This document shows positions 1 through 9,738 of a stretch of 64,000 nt of DNA, in pieces. The notes below the pieces were generated by a model that was not told where the DNA came from, made no database searches, and was given only the letters and a program-made list of their open reading frames with translations. Every line of letters begins with the position of its first letter. The stretch's first letter is position 1. Source of the DNA: Pantoea ananatis LMG 2665 (GTDB taxonomy: Bacteria; Pseudomonadota; Gammaproteobacteria; Enterobacterales; Enterobacteriaceae). The position numbers and the translations under genes were made by a program. The stretch spans positions 1 through 64,000 of the forward strand of contig NZ_JMJJ01000008.1 of NCBI RefSeq assembly GCF_000710035.2. Direction: 5' to 3'.

Positions 1-5
1 ATAAA

Positions 6-38
6 TTGTTAAAGAGCAGTGCCACACTTCTCTGTGGC
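6..38 (-). promoter_or_regulatory. rRNA operon leader antitermination elements (boxB-boxA)
   Basis: On the minus strand, a hairpin with arms GCCACA/TGTGGC (21-38, boxB) is followed by TGCTCTTTAACAA (18-6), which matches the boxA antiterminator of enterobacterial rrn leaders. The transcript runs off the left edge, so the 16S gene should lie just outside the window. murI followed by an rrn operon is the E. coli rrnB arrangement. Confidence 0.9.
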
Positions 39-49
39 GCGGGCTGCAT

Positions 50-77
50 ATATTACGCTTTCCGCTTTATCAGTCAA
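50..77 (-). promoter_or_regulatory. rrn promoter P2
   Basis: Minus strand: -35 TTGACT (77-72), 16-bp spacer, -10 TAATAT (55-50). It lies between P1 and boxA, the place of P2 in rrnB-type operons. Confidence 0.85.
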
Positions 78-162
78 GCACTTATTTTTGCTTAACTGAC
101 CGGTTCGAATCGTTCTGAACCTTACTTAACCCGGCGCTTCGTATTCCGTTGTGCCGTGTCAG

Positions 163-222
163 TGGAGGCGCATTATAGGGAGTTCTTTCCGGCTGACAAG
201 GGCTAATTTCAATAAATTTTCC
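163..222 (-). promoter_or_regulatory. rrn promoter P1 with UP element and GC discriminator
   Basis: Minus strand: -35 TTGTCA (199-194), 16-bp spacer, perfect -10 TATAAT (177-172), then a GC-rich discriminator GCGCCTCC and a predicted start at A163. An A+T-rich stretch at 222-203 sits where the UP element of rrnB P1 lies. The short spacer and GC discriminator are the features known to make rrn P1 promoters sensitive to ppGpp and growth rate. Confidence 0.9.
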
Positions 223-250
223 GAGTGCTGTTTTTTTCAACGAAAACCTT

Positions 251-1102
251 CTAAAGCGCCAGTTTTTCAAGCAATGGGAAGCCATAACGCTGCAAAACCG
301 GTGACAATTGCACCGCTTCGCCATCCAGCTCGGTACAAAACGCCACGTTTTGCAGTGACGATCGGACTTCAGGGGCTTCATTTTCCAGTAGCCAGGCCGT
401 TCGTCTGGCTATAGCTGCCCCAGAATCAATTAAACGCGTCCCTTCCGGCAGGATCTGCTGCAGCTCATCGCGCAGCAAAGGAAAGTGCGTACAGCCTAAC
501 ACCACTGTGTCCGGCGGCTCTGCCATACGTAACCAGGGTTGCACAATGCGCCTGATTTCATCTATCGCCACCTCTTCGCCATGCAGTTTGGCCTCAGCCA
601 GCTCAACCAGTTCGGCTGAACCCAACATTTCAATCTTGCAGGTTTTGGCAAACTGCGACACCAGCTCATGCGTATACGAGCGACGAACCGTCGCGCGCGT
701 TGCAAGCAGCCCCACCACACCATTACGCGTTAGACGCGCAGCAGGTTTAATCGCAGGCACTACGCCGACGACAGGAAAGGCAAATCGCTCACGTAATGCG
801 GGCAGTGTCACGGTGCTGGCTGTATTGCAGGCGATGATGACCAGGGAAATGGGATGACGGCGGGTAATGGCATCAACAATCGCGACCACACGCTCGACAA
901 TAAAGGTCTCGGTTTTCTCTCCGTAGGGAAAGCCCGCGTTGTCGAACGCATAAAGATAGTGCAGGTCCGGCAGAAGTTGCCGAACCTCATCATAGACTGA
1001 AAGCCCGCCTACGCCGGAGTCAAACACCAGCACAGTCGGGCGCAGGTCAGAAGCTGTAGCTTCCGCTGAGGTAATACTCTCTTCCTGGAGTCTGATAGCC
1101 AT
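251..1102 (-). CDS. murI: Glutamate racemase MurI
   Basis: Converts L-glutamate to D-glutamate in the cytoplasm for peptidoglycan precursors. The 283-residue protein has the family's two catalytic cysteine motifs, ACNTAS and GCTHFPLL, and the N-terminal [10 protein letters not shown] substrate loop. The open frame extends 15 codons further upstream, but the ATG at 1102 gives the length of E. coli MurI and has a weak ACGAG ribosome site before it. The start lies inside the 3' end of btuB (56-bp overlap), as in E. coli, so translation may be coupled. The rrn operon follows in the same direction. Confidence 0.97.
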   Translation of the reverse strand: MAIRLQEESITSAEATASDLRPTVLVFDSGVGGLSVYDEVRQLLPDLHYLYAFDNAGFPYGEKTETFIVERVVAIVDAITRRHPISLVIIACNTASTVTLPALRERFAFPVVGVVPAIKPAARLTRNGVVGLLATRATVRRSYTHELVSQFAKTCKIEMLGSAELVELAEAKLHGEEVAIDEIRRIVQPWLRMAEPPDTVVLGCTHFPLLRDELQQILPEGTRLIDSGAAIARRTAWLLENEAPEVRSSLQNVAFCTELDGEAVQLSPVLQRYGFPLLEKLAL

Positions 1103-2903
1103 ACGCTGTCTCGTAATCTTTATCGAACAGGTTGGCGATTCTACCACGAACGGTCAGACGTGATGTGACCGGATACGATACGGCGAGATCCCACAGGCTG
1201 ACACCGCCCAGCTTTACCGTTTCAAGCGTGTTGAAATTGGTGTCGTAACGCTGGCCAAGATACTGATAACTCACTGACCAGTCGAAATCATACAGCGTTA
1301 AATCCAGCTGATATTTAAACTGTTCTTTTGCCCGACGAGCCAGCCATTGATTTGTCGTCGCATCGCGAGCATCAAGATAGTCAAAAGATAATGAATGAGA
1401 GAGCACGCCAGTATCAAAAGATGCCGTTGTTTCAACGCCTTTTATCCGGGCCTGGTTGACATTGTAATAGCGATTATTGGTATAGGAGATCAAATCATCA
1501 ATATCATTGCGGTATCCCGACACTCGCCAGTTAACCGGGCCTGTCAGGCCTTCAAAACCCCCTTCCCATTGTTTGCTTTTCTCTGGGTTGAGATCCGGGT
1601 TACCGCCAAAGCCACTGTATAGCTGTCCAAAATTAGGGGCGTTAAATGCCGTGCCATAGTTGGCAAAGACACGATAACCTTCTACAAATTCCCAGGCTGC
1701 GGCTGTCTGCCATGTGGTATGCCAGCCAAACTGGCTATTGTCATCCCCACGAAGTGCGCCTTCCAACGTCACATCGCCAAATTTTTGTTGGGTCGTCGCG
1801 TAAAGGCCGGTGTTGCGCTGTTCGTAGCCCTCACTCAGGAAGTTTGTCCCAGGCTGAGTCGCTTCTTTTTGCCAGTCGACGCCGCCGCTGAAGGTGCCGT
1901 GCTCTGCTTGCAATGTGTTGCCCCATTGCACGTTATACTGCTCAATGTCATCAAAGGTCGCGGTACTGTCATATCGCCCCAGTTGAGGGCTGTAGTTAAT
2001 GTCTTTGGTATGGCTGTAACTGGCCACCAACTGCGTTGAATAGATGCCCTGATTGAAGCGCAAGCCGCTATCCCAGCTTTGACTGTAGAGTTGGCGAGTA
2101 TCAACAAACGCATTGGGATCGAAAGATACCTGCTGTCCATCGTAGGCAGTGCGGTTGTCAAAACCATAGCCACGGACAAAACCACTAAATTGATCGTTAA
2201 ATTGGTGCTCCACCGTGCCAAAGAGGGTTTTACTCATAAAACCATCACGGTCGGGCTGGGCCGCGCTAAAGGCATCAGGCAGGTTAGCCACCACATCATA
2301 CCCTTTGGTATAGGTATAATTCCCCGCCAGAGTGGCTGTGGTCGCCTCACCCAGCCGCTGCTGGGTGGACCCATCGTATGCCTGATAGCCGTTAGAACCC
2401 ACACCTGCGGTCAGCGTGGTGCCGGGCTTATCGCGGCCCGTAATAATATTCACGACGCCGCCGATAGCATCTGAACCATAAACCGCCGAACGTGCACCCC
2501 GGATGTATTCGATTCGTTGCACCAGCGACAGCGGGATCTGGCTGAGATCGGAAGAACCCGAAATCCCAGCCTGGTTAAGACGAATACCGTCGATCAGTAC
2601 AAGAACATGGCTGGAATTGGTTCCACGAATAAACATGGAGCTTAACTGCCCCAGTCCACCGTTTTGAGCAATATCCACCCCCGGCAAACGCCGCATGACA
2701 TCAATGAGGCTTTTGGACTGCCAGCGATCAATCTCTTCACGCGTAACCACGGTCGTCGGGGCCAGCACCGACGACACTGGCTGTTGAAAACGATTGGCGG
2801 TCACGATTTGCGTATCATCATTACCCTGCGCAAAGCCATTTTGCGCCCAGAGGGAAATCGCCGTTGCGCTGAAGGCAAACAGCGAGGCTTTTGTTTTACT
2901 CAT
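1047..2903 (-). CDS. btuB: Outer-membrane cobalamin transporter BtuB
   Basis: TonB-dependent 22-strand beta-barrel that imports vitamin B12 across the outer membrane. The 618 residues begin with a signal peptide ending near AQG, followed by a TonB box around DTQIVTAN, a plug domain (about residues 35-155) and the barrel, with a terminal phenylalanine (LSGSYSF) typical of Bam-inserted porins. Length is close to E. coli BtuB (614). A cobalamin riboswitch lies directly upstream, so synthesis should fall when B12 is plentiful. The 3' end overlaps murI. Confidence 0.97.
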   Translation of the reverse strand: MSKTKASLFAFSATAISLWAQNGFAQGNDDTQIVTANRFQQPVSSVLAPTTVVTREEIDRWQSKSLIDVMRRLPGVDIAQNGGLGQLSSMFIRGTNSSHVLVLIDGIRLNQAGISGSSDLSQIPLSLVQRIEYIRGARSAVYGSDAIGGVVNIITGRDKPGTTLTAGVGSNGYQAYDGSTQQRLGEATTATLAGNYTYTKGYDVVANLPDAFSAAQPDRDGFMSKTLFGTVEHQFNDQFSGFVRGYGFDNRTAYDGQQVSFDPNAFVDTRQLYSQSWDSGLRFNQGIYSTQLVASYSHTKDINYSPQLGRYDSTATFDDIEQYNVQWGNTLQAEHGTFSGGVDWQKEATQPGTNFLSEGYEQRNTGLYATTQQKFGDVTLEGALRGDDNSQFGWHTTWQTAAAWEFVEGYRVFANYGTAFNAPNFGQLYSGFGGNPDLNPEKSKQWEGGFEGLTGPVNWRVSGYRNDIDDLISYTNNRYYNVNQARIKGVETTASFDTGVLSHSLSFDYLDARDATTNQWLARRAKEQFKYQLDLTLYDFDWSVSYQYLGQRYDTNFNTLETVKLGGVSLWDLAVSYPVTSRLTVRGRIANLFDKDYETAYGYQTPGREYYLSGSYSF

Positions 2904-2911
2904 TTTTTATC

Positions 2912-3139
2912 GCATCCAAAAGAAAAAGGATGCCGCAGGCATACAATCGATAGCACGCGATGACTGTAAGAGTGGCGACGTCACACCGGCAGGTCTTCGG
3001 GCTGGGAATCATAGCAGGTGATGACTTCCCATCCCGCAGGACAGTGTCTGCAATTGCAATCACCCTGACATTCCTTACCGCTGCGCGTCAGCTCCAGATT
3101 CACACTGGATTCCCTATTAACTCAAGGCTGAGGCCGGTG
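2912..3139 (-). ncRNA. Cobalamin (B12) riboswitch of btuB
   Basis: The minus-strand leader holds the B12 box AGCCCGAAGACCTGCC (3003-2988). A perfect 7-bp P1 helix forms between CACCGGC (3139-3133) and GCCGGTG (2990-2984), closing the aptamer. Downstream, CCTGCGGCATCC and a second hairpin, GCATCC/GGATGC (2933-2928 with 2917-2912), place the btuB ribosome site (GGATG, about 10 nt before the ATG) in a stem. This matches the E. coli btuB leader, where B12 binding blocks translation through an RBS hairpin. Confidence 0.95.
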
Positions 3140-3212
3140 CCAGCAGTCTACGAAGAGCGCATGAGCAAGTCCAGACTTCCGCACGTCGTCTTTCTGCGCC
3201 TGCGTACAAGAC

Positions 3213-3248
3213 TGGACATCGGCAGGTGAATGCCTACAATCGCCCGGC
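3213..3248 (+). promoter_or_regulatory. Candidate trmA promoter with GC discriminator
   Basis: TGGACA (3213-3218), 16-bp spacer and TACAAT (3235-3240) are followed by the GC-rich CGCCCGGC. The short spacer and GC discriminator resemble rRNA-type promoters, fitting the known stringent control of trmA in E. coli. Assigned by eye only. Confidence 0.5.
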
Positions 3249-3274
3249 AAGTAAGCTCTTAACCAGGATTAAAC

Positions 3275-4378
3275 ATGACACCCGAACATCTCCCTGTTGA
3301 ACAGTATGACGCGCAGCTGGCGGAAAAAGTCAGTCGGTTAGAAACGATGATGACGCCATTCGCTGCGCCCGCCGTGGAGGTGTTTCGTTCACCCGTCAGT
3401 CACTACCGCATGCGAGCAGAATTCCGCATCTGGCACGAGGGTGATGACCTCTACCATATTATCTTCGATCAGGAGACGAAACAGCGCATACGCGTCGATC
3501 AGTTTCCTGCGGCCAGTGAGTTAATCAATCAGGTCATGCCAAAAATGATGGCGGCCATTCGGGACAATCGTCTGCTGCGCCACAAGCTGTTTCAGATCGA
3601 CTACCTGTCCACGATGAGTCATCAGATCGTGATTTCGCTGCTCTACCATCGCAAACTGGATGAGGAATGGCAGCAGGCCGCCAGCACGTTACGCGATCAA
3701 TTGCGGGCCGAAGGTATTGATGTCCAGCTGATTGGCCGCGCGACCAAGACCAAAATCTGCCTCGATCGAGATTATGTCGATGAGCGTTTGCCGGTGGCCG
3801 GTAAAGAGATGATTTACCGTCAGGTAGAAAACAGCTTTACGCAGCCTAACGCCGCCATGAACATTCAAATGCTGGAATGGGCACTGGACGTCACCACGGG
3901 TTCTCGCGGCGATCTGCTGGAGCTCTACTGTGGTAATGGCAACTTCTCGCTGGCGCTGGCCCGAAATTTCCGCCGGGTACTGGCAACAGAAATCGCCAAA
4001 CCTTCCGTAGCGTCAGCGCAGTACAATATTGCCGCCAACCAGGTTGATAACGTGCAGATTATTCGCATGGCGGCCGAAGAGTTTACGCAGGCGATGAATG
4101 GCGTGCGCAGCTTTAACCGGCTGGAAGGGATCGATCTGAAGAGTTATGACTGCGAGACGATCTTTGTCGATCCGCCGCGCAGCGGGCTGGATGAGGAAAC
4201 CGTTAAGATGGTGCAGGCTTATCCTGCCATTCTCTATATTTCCTGCAATCCGCAAACCCTGTGCGACAATCTGCGGATACTGGCGCAAACGCACGACGTC
4301 ACGCGGCTGGCGCTGTTTGACCAGTTCCCGTACACCCACCATATGGAATGCGGCGTGCTGCTGACGCGTAAAGCGTAA
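3275..4378 (+). CDS. trmA: tRNA/tmRNA (uracil-C5)-methyltransferase TrmA
   Basis: SAM-dependent enzyme that makes m5U54 (ribothymidine) in the T-loop of tRNAs. The 367-residue protein has the SAM-binding motif [14 protein letters not shown], the [10 protein letters not shown] motif, the nucleophile Cys324 in ISCNP and the general base Glu358 in HHMECG, at the E. coli positions. An AGGA ribosome site sits 6 nt before the ATG. It is divergent from btuB, as in E. coli, and ends at a bidirectional terminator shared with yijD. Confidence 0.97.
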   Translation: MTPEHLPVEQYDAQLAEKVSRLETMMTPFAAPAVEVFRSPVSHYRMRAEFRIWHEGDDLYHIIFDQETKQRIRVDQFPAASELINQVMPKMMAAIRDNRLLRHKLFQIDYLSTMSHQIVISLLYHRKLDEEWQQAASTLRDQLRAEGIDVQLIGRATKTKICLDRDYVDERLPVAGKEMIYRQVENSFTQPNAAMNIQMLEWALDVTTGSRGDLLELYCGNGNFSLALARNFRRVLATEIAKPSVASAQYNIAANQVDNVQIIRMAAEEFTQAMNGVRSFNRLEGIDLKSYDCETIFVDPPRSGLDEETVKMVQAYPAILYISCNPQTLCDNLRILAQTHDVTRLALFDQFPYTHHMECGVLLTRKA

Positions 4379-4408
4379 AAAAACGGGAACCTGAAGGTTC
4401 CCGTTTTT
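4377..4408. terminator. Bidirectional terminator between trmA and yijD
   Basis: Stem AACGGGAACC/GGTTCCCGTT with a TGAA loop, A-run on one side and T-run on the other, directly between the convergent genes. Confidence 0.92.
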
Positions 4409-4410
4409 AA

Positions 4411-4764
4411 TTACCGATTGCGGTTGCGCTTGTAACGCAGGGCAATCCAGAACACCAGCCCAACCATCAAAATGGTCGGGATGAAATTAGAGCCAATATC
4501 CGGGTACTCTGCCCTGACCAGCGCGCTGTAAACCAAAATGCCCAGCAGGAAAAAGGCGGCAGCAAGGCCGGGAACGCCATCCGGCATGTTTTTGTTCAGA
4601 TAACGCTGATGCAGGCACCAGGCCGACAGTCCCAACGCAATCAGTGGAAAAATAGAAAAAGGAACAAAAGCACTAAACAGCACGGAGAACGAGCCGTTCA
4701 TAGCAAGGCCGGTAATAAAAGCCAGCAACATCGTGCCTTTATCACGGGAGCTTGGGTGGGTCAT
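4411..4764 (-). CDS. yijD: YijD family inner-membrane protein (DUF1422)
   Basis: Small membrane protein of unknown function, 117 residues with about four hydrophobic segments and the family motif [12 protein letters not shown]. The open frame begins at an ATG at 4782 that overlaps the fabR stop, but the ATG at 4764 has an AAGGA ribosome site 7 nt upstream and gives the E. coli-like length, so I prefer it. It is the second gene of fabR-yijD, as in E. coli. No function can be assigned from sequence. Confidence 0.9.
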   Translation of the reverse strand: MTHPSSRDKGTMLLAFITGLAMNGSFSVLFSAFVPFSIFPLIALGLSAWCLHQRYLNKNMPDGVPGLAAAFFLLGILVYSALVRAEYPDIGSNFIPTILMVGLVFWIALRYKRNRNR

Positions 4765-4778
4765 GGCAGGGTCCTTAT

Positions 4779-5426
4779 TCATATCTCTTCAGGTTTATCC
4801 AGGGTTACCGCCAGGCGTTCTTGTTCCCGGCGATACCAGTAATAAGCGCCTTTGGCGATCATGCGTAACTGTAATACCAGACGATCTTCCAGCTTACGTC
4901 GCTGCTCGATATCAATGTCCAGCGCTTCAGCACCCGCGCTAAAAACAATCGTCACCATAGCTTCAGCCTGCGCTTCGGTGAAGCTGCGCGGCATGCGATT
5001 TTCGACCTCAAGATAGTCAGCCAGTTCAGCAATAAAATGTTGAATTTCACGTGCAACAGCAGCGCGAAAGGCCGCAGAAGTCCCTGAACGTTCGCGCAAT
5101 AACAAGCGAAACGCATTGGGGTTATTCTCGATGAACTCCATGAATGTGGCGATAGAGGTTTTAATAATGCTGCCACCTTTTGCGATACGCTGGCGTGCCT
5201 GGCGCATCAGCTGGCGCAACATCAGTCCACTTTCGTCAACCATCGTCAGACCTAACTCATCAACATCTTTGAAATGCCGATAAAAAGACGTGGGCGCAAT
5301 GCCGGCTTCCCTGGCAACTTCACGCAGGCTCAGGCTGGCAAAACTGCGCTCGGCGCTGAGCTGACTGAATGCAGCTTCGATGAGTGTACGCCGTGTACGT
5401 TCTTTTTGTTGCGCTCTGACACCCAT
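4779..5426 (-). CDS. fabR: TetR-type repressor FabR of unsaturated fatty acid synthesis
   Basis: Represses fabA and fabB in response to the unsaturated/saturated acyl thioester balance. The 215 residues match E. coli FabR in length. A TetR helix-turn-helix lies at about residues 29-52 ([20 protein letters not shown]) and a ligand/dimer domain follows. Transcribed with yijD and divergent from sthA. Confidence 0.96.
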   Translation of the reverse strand: MGVRAQQKERTRRTLIEAAFSQLSAERSFASLSLREVAREAGIAPTSFYRHFKDVDELGLTMVDESGLMLRQLMRQARQRIAKGGSIIKTSIATFMEFIENNPNAFRLLLRERSGTSAAFRAAVAREIQHFIAELADYLEVENRMPRSFTEAQAEAMVTIVFSAGAEALDIDIEQRRKLEDRLVLQLRMIAKGAYYWYRREQERLAVTLDKPEEI

Positions 5427-5619
5427 TCTCTCTGCCTTGTGAGGTTCTGAAACAGCACTATAACAAAATATTCAGCGTACAGCCGGGCAAACTTTGTGAC
5501 GGCTTGTTAAACACCACTGAAAGGCAAAACGTGATGAAAATCGCTGTTAGAATTCAGAAGTGCGCGGTGAGATGTTAGAATCTCGTTGTAAAAATGTATA
5601 AATAATAGGACGTATCGGT

Positions 5620-7020
5620 ATGCAAAAGTCTTACGATTACGATGTTATAGTGATTGGTTCAGGACCCGGCGGCGAAGGTGCGGCGATGGGACTGGTCAAG
5701 CAAGGCGCACGCATCGCGGTTATCGAACGCTATCACAACATCGGCGGCGGCTGTACTCACTGGGGAACCATCCCTTCAAAAGCCCTCCGTCACGCTGTTA
5801 GCCGCATCATCGAATTCAATCAAAATCCCCTTTACAGCGACCACACCCGACTGCTTCGTTCATCCTTTGCCGATATCCTTAATCACACGGAAAGCGTGAT
5901 CAACCAGCAAACGGCGATGCGTCAGGGTTTTTACGAGCGTAACCGCTGCGAACTCTTTCAGGGCGATGCCCATTTTGTTGATGCCAACACGGTCGAGGTA
6001 GAACATCATGACGGTACGCGCGAAAAACTGACCGCCGAGAAGTTTATCATCGCCTGCGGTTCACGCCCTTATCATCCCCACGATGTCGACTTTACCCATC
6101 CACGCATTTACGACTCCGATTCTATTCTCAACCTGCACCATGAACCTGGCCACGTAATCATTTACGGCGCCGGTGTCATTGGCTGTGAATATGCTTCTAT
6201 TTTCCGTGGACTTAACGTCAAAGTTGATTTGATTAACACCCGTGACCGGCTGCTGGCATTTCTTGACCAGGAGATGTCCGACTCGCTGTCCTATCACTTC
6301 TGGAACAGCGGCGTGGTGATTCGTCACAATGAAGAGTTCGAGAAAATTGAAGGCGTAGATGACGGCGTGATCATGCACCTTAAATCCGGCAAGAAAGTAA
6401 AAGCGGATTGCCTGCTGTATGCGAATGGTCGTACCGGTAACACTGATTCGCTGTCGCTGGAAAATGTCGGTCTGGAAGCAGACGGACGTGGCCTGCTGAA
6501 AGTGAACAGCATGTATCAGACAGCTCAGCCGCACATTTATGCGGTGGGCGACGTGATTGGTTATCCAAGTCTGGCATCCGCTGCTTACGATCAGGGCCGT
6601 ATTGCCGCGCAGGCCATTATGAAAGGTGAAGCCTCAGCGCATCTGATAGAAGACATCCCAACCGGGATCTATACCATTCCGGAAATCAGTTCTGTGGGGA
6701 AAACCGAGCAGCAGCTGACGGCAATGAAAGTGCCATACGAAGTGGGTCGTGCTCAGTTCAAACATCTGGCGCGTGCGCAAATCGTTGGAATGAATGTGGG
6801 TAGCCTGAAGATCCTGTTCCATCGCGAAACCAAAGAAATTTTAGGCATTCATTGTTTTGGCGAGCGCGCGGCGGAGATCATCCATATCGGTCAGGCGATT
6901 ATGGAGCAAAAAAATGGTGGCAACACAATTGAGTACTTTGTGAATACCACCTTTAACTATCCCACCATGGCCGAAGCCTATCGTGTTGCGGCGTTAAACG
7001 GCTTAAACCGCCTGTTTTAA
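5620..7020 (+). CDS. sthA: Soluble pyridine nucleotide transhydrogenase SthA
   Basis: FAD flavoprotein that reoxidises NADPH with NAD+. The 466 residues carry the N-terminal FAD motif [10 protein letters not shown], a second NAD(P)-binding motif [13 protein letters not shown] and the C-terminal dimerisation domain of the disulfide-reductase superfamily. The usual redox pair is incomplete ([14 protein letters not shown] has one Cys), as is normal for SthA. Its 3' end overlaps oxyR by 18 bp on the other strand. Confidence 0.97.
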   Translation: MQKSYDYDVIVIGSGPGGEGAAMGLVKQGARIAVIERYHNIGGGCTHWGTIPSKALRHAVSRIIEFNQNPLYSDHTRLLRSSFADILNHTESVINQQTAMRQGFYERNRCELFQGDAHFVDANTVEVEHHDGTREKLTAEKFIIACGSRPYHPHDVDFTHPRIYDSDSILNLHHEPGHVIIYGAGVIGCEYASIFRGLNVKVDLINTRDRLLAFLDQEMSDSLSYHFWNSGVVIRHNEEFEKIEGVDDGVIMHLKSGKKVKADCLLYANGRTGNTDSLSLENVGLEADGRGLLKVNSMYQTAQPHIYAVGDVIGYPSLASAAYDQGRIAAQAIMKGEASAHLIEDIPTGIYTIPEISSVGKTEQQLTAMKVPYEVGRAQFKHLARAQIVGMNVGSLKILFHRETKEILGIHCFGERAAEIIHIGQAIMEQKNGGNTIEYFVNTTFNYPTMAEAYRVAALNGLNRLF

Positions 7021-7920
7021 CGTCGTATCGAAATAGCCTTGCATGTGCGTTCGGATTGCCTCTGCCAGTTGTTCATAACGACTGCGCAGGGGTGAACCGG
7101 GACGGTATACCAGTGCGATAGTGCGTTGGGGGACCGGTTTGTAGCACGGGAGATAACAAACGCCGTCACGAATACGCTGATCCGGTACGGCCAGTGCAGG
7201 CAGTAACGTGATCCCGCTTCCCGCCGCAACCATATTGCGCAAGGTTTCCAGGCTGGTCGCGCGGAAATGCGTATCTTCGTCTGCACCTGCTTCAAAGCAA
7301 AAGCCCATCGCCTGATCGCGCAGGCAATGACCGTCTTCCAGCATTAGCAGCTTCTCGCCCGCCAGATCGGACATCGGCACGCGGTCACGATCGCGCCATG
7401 GGTGATCTTCATAGACGGCCAGCTTCATCGGCTCATCAAACAGCGGGACCTCGATAAAGGCTTCGCTTTCTTTCACCAACGCCAGAATCGCACAGTCCAG
7501 TTTGCCGCTGTCGAGCTGCGCCAGCAGTTGCTGCGTCTGCGCTTCATGCAGATACATTTCCAGCTTTGGAAAGGTCTGATGCAGCATTGGAATGATCTGC
7601 GGCAGCAAATAAGGGCCGGTCGTGGGGATAAGCCCAATATGCAGTGGCCCTGACATCGCTTCGCCTTGCTGACTGGCCATCTCTTTCAGCACTTTGACTT
7701 CACGCAGAACGGTACGCGCCTGGTCGACCAGCAACAGGCCGGCCTGAGTAAACAGCACTTTGCGGCTGGTACGCTCCAGCAGCATGACACCTAATTCGTC
7801 TTCTAATTTACGGATCTGTCCGCTCAACGTGGGCTGACTGACATGGCAGGCATCCGCTGCACGTCGGAAATGACGATGTTCAGCAAGCGAAACCAGATAT
7901 TCAAGATCACGGATATTCAT
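7003..7920 (-). CDS. oxyR: Peroxide-sensing transcription regulator OxyR
   Basis: LysR-type activator of peroxide defence genes. The 305-residue product has an N-terminal winged helix-turn-helix ([20 protein letters not shown]) and the redox cysteines 199 and 208 in [16 protein letters not shown] that form the activating disulfide. The frame is open for 16 further codons, but the ATG at 7920 gives the E. coli N-terminus MNIRDLEYL with a GGAGGG ribosome site. The promoter region contains its own operator, so it should be autoregulated. Confidence 0.97.
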   Translation of the reverse strand: MNIRDLEYLVSLAEHRHFRRAADACHVSQPTLSGQIRKLEDELGVMLLERTSRKVLFTQAGLLLVDQARTVLREVKVLKEMASQQGEAMSGPLHIGLIPTTGPYLLPQIIPMLHQTFPKLEMYLHEAQTQQLLAQLDSGKLDCAILALVKESEAFIEVPLFDEPMKLAVYEDHPWRDRDRVPMSDLAGEKLLMLEDGHCLRDQAMGFCFEAGADEDTHFRATSLETLRNMVAAGSGITLLPALAVPDQRIRDGVCYLPCYKPVPQRTIALVYRPGSPLRSRYEQLAEAIRTHMQGYFDTTLKQAV

Positions 7921-7937
7921 TATTACCCTCCATTCCA

Positions 7938-7986
7938 CGATAGCTCGTGGCGATAGATAGAATAGCAACCAACGATTGGCCCTATC
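7938..7986. promoter_or_regulatory. OxyR operator upstream of oxyR
   Basis: ATAG/CTAT half-sites are spaced across this stretch: GATAG at 7939, GATAGATAG at 7952, AATAG at 7961 and CTATC at 7982. They fit the repeated ATAG-type contacts of OxyR and closely resemble the E. coli oxyR upstream region as I recall it. In E. coli this operator also drives the divergent sRNA gene oxyS. Confidence 0.7.
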
Positions 7987-8149
7987 AAGAGCGTATGGGA
8001 ATAATGCCTACATCAATTCAGATTCATTGCCACCCAGGGAAATGTTTTCTGAACGTTGAAAACGGTGTTCTCCCTGTTTTCAACAGTCGTGAGCCCTTCG
8101 CCAAAAAAAAGACGAGAAGCGCTGTCAGGATTCCCTAAAACGCGTAGAG

Positions 8150-8267
8150 GGTACACGCTACGAATCTGAGCATCGGCCGGGAGCGCCGCGGCTCTGATGA
8201 TGTGCCTAAAATAAAAGTAGTTTCTGAAGCTAGAGGTTGGCGGGCATCTGATGCCCGCTTTTTTTTT
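8150..8267 (+). ncRNA. Candidate OxyS-like small RNA (5' end uncertain)
   Basis: No gene reads rightward here, yet a strong intrinsic terminator (8240-8267) points rightward at the end of the oxyR-argH gap, implying a plus-strand transcript divergent from oxyR. The body contains a possible hairpin around 8170-8205 (GCATC...GATG with inner GCCG/CGGC). Position and direction match oxyS of E. coli; the primary sequence shows only weak resemblance. The left limit given is a guess. The rest of the 356-bp gap shows only the OxyR operator. Confidence 0.4.
8240..8267 (+). terminator. Plus-strand intrinsic terminator with no upstream ORF
   Basis: Perfect 8-bp stem GCGGGCAT/ATGCCCGC with a CTG loop, followed by nine T on the plus strand. 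The minus strand has no T-run after the hairpin, so it is not the argH terminator. Confidence 0.88.
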
Positions 8268-8276
8268 GCCTGCCGT

Positions 8277-9650
8277 TTACGCTAAGCGTGTTTTGGCATC
8301 CGCGATAGCACGGGCAACCTGACCGGGCGAAACCCCACCCTGCGCATTACGCTTATCCAGACAGGATTTTAGGGCCAGAACAGGATAGACATCGTCCTCT
8401 ATCACGCTACTGAACTGCTTTAACTGCGCCAGCGTCAGTGCTTCCAGCGCCACGCCCTGTTTTATTGCTTCAACGACCGTTTCACCGACAATGTGGTGCG
8501 CCTCACGGAACGGCACGCCTTTGGCAACGAGGTAGTCAGCCAGCTCGGTTGAGTTAGCGTATCCCTGCTCTGCCGCTTCCTGGCAGCGAGGACGTTTCAC
8601 CTGCAGGCCATCCAGGACAAGGACCGACATATGCAGGCAGTCCAGCCAGGTATCCAGCGCGTCGAACAGCCCTTCTTTGTCTTCCTGCATGTCTTTGTTG
8701 TAGGCGAGCGGCAGACCTTTCAGCGTCATCATCATTCCGGTTAACGCGCCCTGTACACGGCCACACTTGCCGCGAATCAGCTCCAGCGCATCCGGGTTTT
8801 TCTTCTGTGGCATCAGGGATGAACCCGAGGTGACTTTATCTGAGAGTTCGATAAAGCCGGCTTCGCCTGTGTTGAAGAAAATCATGTCTTCAGCAAAGCG
8901 CGACAGATGTACCATACCGATTGACGCATCCGAGAGCAGTTCCAGAACATGGTCACGATCGGACACGGTGTCCAGGCTGTTACGTGTGGCAGAAGCAAAA
9001 CCTAACCAGCCAGCCAGCTGCTCACGATCGATGTCATACGCCGTTCCTGCCAGCGCGCCACAACCCAGTGGGCTAACATCAAGACGCTTCAACGTATCCT
9101 GCAAACGGCTTTCATCGCGCGCCAGCATTTCAACATAGGCGAGGCACCAATGCGCAAAGGTCACCGGCTGCGCCCGCTGCAAATGCGTATAGCCCGGCAT
9201 CACCGCGTCCTGGTTCACTTCGGCGGTGGCGACCAGCGCCTGCTGCAGCTCACGTGTGGCCCCCAGCAGTGCGGCGACCTGCTCCTTACACCACAGCTTC
9301 AGGTCGGTGGCTACCTGGTCATTACGGCTACGGCCGGTGTGCAGTTTTTTGCCCAGCGCGCCGACTTTCTCGATCAACTGGCCTTCAACCCAGCTGTGAA
9401 TATCTTCGGCATCACTTTGCAGAATTTGCTCAGGATTGGCACGAACCTCTTCCAGCAATGCATTCAATGCGGCTTCCAGCTGCTGCTGCTCATCACCGGT
9501 CAGAACATTTACCGTCACCAGCGCTTTGGACCAGGCCACTGAGCCAATGATGTCCTGCTCAGCCAGGCGGTAATCAAAACGCAGCGAGTCGTTGAACTGT
9601 TTGAAACGTTGATCTGCTGCCTGGGTAAAGCGTCCACCCCAAAGTGCCAT
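8277..9650 (-). CDS. argH: Argininosuccinate lyase ArgH
   Basis: Splits argininosuccinate into arginine and fumarate, the last step of arginine synthesis. The 457-residue protein has the fumarase/ASL signature [12 protein letters not shown] with the catalytic serine loop and the TGRSRNDQ motif. The ATG at 9650 is preceded by AAGGAG at optimal spacing; an upstream TTG in frame overlaps that ribosome site and is not used here. Last gene of argCBGH. Confidence 0.97.
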   Translation of the reverse strand: MALWGGRFTQAADQRFKQFNDSLRFDYRLAEQDIIGSVAWSKALVTVNVLTGDEQQQLEAALNALLEEVRANPEQILQSDAEDIHSWVEGQLIEKVGALGKKLHTGRSRNDQVATDLKLWCKEQVAALLGATRELQQALVATAEVNQDAVMPGYTHLQRAQPVTFAHWCLAYVEMLARDESRLQDTLKRLDVSPLGCGALAGTAYDIDREQLAGWLGFASATRNSLDTVSDRDHVLELLSDASIGMVHLSRFAEDMIFFNTGEAGFIELSDKVTSGSSLMPQKKNPDALELIRGKCGRVQGALTGMMMTLKGLPLAYNKDMQEDKEGLFDALDTWLDCLHMSVLVLDGLQVKRPRCQEAAEQGYANSTELADYLVAKGVPFREAHHIVGETVVEAIKQGVALEALTLAQLKQFSSVIEDDVYPVLALKSCLDKRNAQGGVSPGQVARAIADAKTRLA

Positions 9651-9676
9651 GTGAATCTCCTTCAAGTCGTTAAACC

Positions 9677-9734
9677 AGGGGCGGCCTGAAAGCCGCCCCT
9701 GAGGTCATACTGAGAGGCGAGGCGATCCTCGCCT
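9677..9734. repeat. Two tandem hairpins in the argG-argH gap
   Basis: First hairpin AGGGGCGGC/GCCGCCCCT (9677-9700); second AGGCGAGG/CCTCGCCT with a CGAT loop (9715-9734). Neither has a T-run, so they are more likely mRNA-stability or REP-like elements than terminators. Confidence 0.7.
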
Positions 9735-9738
9735 GCGA

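Noticed and set aside
2960..3229. 89-codon ORF over the btuB leader
   Set aside because: It runs antisense through the cobalamin riboswitch, whose conserved elements explain this sequence.
7947..8138. 63-codon ORF upstream of oxyR
   Set aside because: Begins in the OxyR operator, no ribosome site or homology; the region is better read as regulatory.
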